Below are positions 6,873 to 8,132 of a DNA stretch of 8,132 nt, in pieces (the first letter of the stretch is position 1; every line of letters begins with the position of its first letter). Made by a program: the position numbers and the translations under genes. Below the pieces are notes generated by a model. It did not search any database and was not told where the DNA came from. It saw nothing but the letters and a program-made list of their open reading frames with translations. Source of the DNA: Bordetella parapertussis (GTDB taxonomy: Bacteria; Pseudomonadota; Gammaproteobacteria; Burkholderiales; SG8-39); the NCBI GenBank assembly GCA_945906975.1, contig CAMDRY010000126.1:1-8132 (forward strand). The letters are read 5' to 3'.

Positions 6873-7099
6873 TCCGCGGCAGCATCGTTGCCGCAGCCAC
6901 ACTCGCTGTCGTCTCCACGCTCAGTCTTTCCGCTTGCGGTGAAAAAGAGCAGGTCATTGTTTACAAGCAAGGTAAATATCAGGGTAAGCCTGACTCCAAG
7001 CCTTGGGAGAATGACCAGTTCAAGGGCAACCAGGCGCAGTGGGAAACGGCAATCAAAACGCGCACCCAGTCGCAAAATGAGTACACCCGGGCCGAATAG
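6869..7099 (+). CDS. Small predicted lipoprotein encoded between fdhB and fdhC
   Basis: This gene starts at a GTG sharing four bases with the fdhB stop, so it is probably translated by coupling. The 76-residue product has a lipoprotein signal: a positively charged start, a hydrophobic core, and the lipobox LSAC with the lipidated Cys at residue 23. Gly at the next position, and no Asp, suggests the outer membrane is possible. The mature part is about 54 residues, polar, with no further Cys and no His, rich in Gln, Lys and aromatic residues (YKQGKYQGKP, PWEND, NEYTRAE). I see no cofactor site and do not recognise a named family. Its place between two core subunits suggests a role in assembling or anchoring the enzyme. 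This is inference from position only. fdhC begins 12 bases after its stop. Confidence 0.85.
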   Translation: MIRGSIVAAATLAVVSTLSLSACGEKEQVIVYKQGKYQGKPDSKPWENDQFKGNQAQWETAIKTRTQSQNEYTRAE

Positions 7100-7111
7100 G
7101 ACGCGATAACC

Positions 7112-8132
7112 ATGAGATTCCCCATGTTCGCTTCGTGCAGTCTGACTGTTGTGTTTGTCGCGATGGCTTTGTCAAGTGGTGCCGTCGTCGCACAAACCGG
7201 TCAGCCTGCGCAGGAAAGTCAGGCGCAGCGCCAGCAGTCTCAGCCGTATAACAATGCACCCACGTGGCGCGATGTTCGGTCCGGCCAAGAGGCTTATACC
7301 GCGGACAAAGGGCCGGAAGCGGGCGTCCTCATTCAGTCGGGCGGCGAAACATGGCGTCGGATCCGCAATGGTCCGGTGACGGTGATTGGCGGCTGGGCGC
7401 TTGTCGCGATGATGCTGGTGATCGGGGCATTTTATAAAATCAAAGGGACCATCCCCCTGCATGACGCGCCGACCGGAAAGAAAATTTCACGGTTTTCCCC
7501 TTGGGAGCGCATCGTTCATTGGAGCACCGCGATCAGTTTTTCGATACTCGGTATCTCAGGCTTGATCATCCTGTTTGGCAAGCATGTGCTGTTGCCCTTG
7601 ATCGGCCATACTTTGTTCGCGTGGTTGACGCAACTGGCTAAAGGCCTGCACAATTTTGTCGGCCCCTTGTTTATCCTTTGTGCGCTGATGCTGTTTTTCA
7701 CCTTCGTCAAGGACAACCTCCCGCGTGTGTATGACTTCATCTGGGTGCGCAAATTCGGCGGCCTTTTCTCCGACGAACACGTGCCGTCCCACCGCTTCAA
7801 TGCGGGCGAGAAAGTCTGGTTCTGGGGTGGGCTCGCAAGCCTTGGCCTGATCGTTGGCGCGTCGGGGCTTGTGCTCGATTTCCCCAACTTCGGCCAGACC
7901 CGGAATACCATGCAAATCGCCAACATCGTGCATATGGTCGGGTCGCTGATGTTTATTCTTGGTGCCCTTGGGCATATTTACATGGGTACTGTCGGCGTTG
8001 CCGGGGCATACCAGGCCATGCGTACCGGCGAGGTCGACGAGACCTGGGCCAAAGAGCACCATGAGTACTGGTACGACGATATCAAGGCGGGCAAGATCAA
8101 GCCCGCGGCCGCGGCCACGCCGGGCGCGGCCC
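7112..8132 (+). CDS. fdhC: Formate dehydrogenase cytochrome b (gamma) subunit, 3' end beyond the window
   Basis: At least 340 residues are encoded with no stop before the window ends. The product anchors the enzyme and carries two hemes b that pass electrons to quinone. Four histidines stand where E. coli FdnI has its heme ligands: H136 (WERIVHW), H180 (LHNFVG), H274 (NIVHMVG) and H288 (LGHIYMG). The last two are 14 residues apart, exactly as in FdnI. Before this core are a cleavable-looking signal (1-27, ending VVA before Gln), a Gln-rich soluble stretch of about 65 residues, and an extra membrane helix at about 92-112, so about five mature helices are expected. The visible end is an Ala/Pro-rich tail, so few residues are probably missing. 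The ATG at 7112 has only a weak AGGA site at 7098-7101. An ATG at 7124 is also possible. Confidence 0.94.
   Translation, partial: MRFPMFASCSLTVVFVAMALSSGAVVAQTGQPAQESQAQRQQSQPYNNAPTWRDVRSGQEAYTADKGPEAGVLIQSGGETWRRIRNGPVTVIGGWALVAMMLVIGAFYKIKGTIPLHDAPTGKKISRFSPWERIVHWSTAISFSILGISGLIILFGKHVLLPLIGHTLFAWLTQLAKGLHNFVGPLFILCALMLFFTFVKDNLPRVYDFIWVRKFGGLFSDEHVPSHRFNAGEKVWFWGGLASLGLIVGASGLVLDFPNFGQTRNTMQIANIVHMVGSLMFILGALGHIYMGTVGVAGAYQAMRTGEVDETWAKEHHEYWYDDIKAGKIKPAAAATPGAA

Overview
The window is a single plus-strand operon segment for a membrane-bound, periplasm-facing molybdenum/tungsten formate dehydrogenase. Its base composition is GC-rich with G/C-ending codons. The gene order is: large ferredoxin-like protein, TorD-type chaperone, small Tat-signal protein, catalytic subunit, iron-sulfur subunit, small lipoprotein, cytochrome b subunit. 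This layout and the codon use fit a proteobacterium, most likely a betaproteobacterium, but nothing here fixes the genus. There is no RNA gene, insertion sequence, CRISPR array or visible terminator, and no gene on the minus strand that I would defend.

Layout: positions 1-28 look like the last codons of an upstream gene. A short gap with a 12-bp tandem repeat (82-107) precedes a roughly 700-residue polyferredoxin (125-2224). A TorD/NarJ-family maturation chaperone follows (2254-2871), then a 70-residue Tat-signal protein of the formate dehydrogenase region type (2957-3169). Next is the 985-residue catalytic subunit FdhA, a cysteine enzyme with a Tat signal (3185-6142). An 82-base gap containing five perfect copies of a 7-bp repeat leads to FdhB of the short FDH3 type, with four [4Fe-4S] motifs (6225-6872). 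A 76-residue lipoprotein overlaps the fdhB stop codon (6869-7099). The cytochrome b subunit FdhC starts at 7112 and runs off the window end.

Working model: FdhA oxidises formate in the periplasm, FdhB passes electrons through its clusters to the two hemes b of FdhC, and FdhC reduces quinone. The TorD-like protein probably holds FdhA until its cofactor is inserted, and FdhB travels with FdhA through the Tat system. The roles of the Tat-signal peptide, the lipoprotein and the polyferredoxin are not established by the sequence.

The most interesting points are these. The polyferredoxin looks, by pattern, like a condensed HdrA-type N-terminus joined to a cysteine-less MvhD/FlpD-like domain between ferredoxin modules. 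An undescribed-looking lipoprotein is translationally coupled to the enzyme subunits. Short tandem repeats lie in three of the intergenic gaps.
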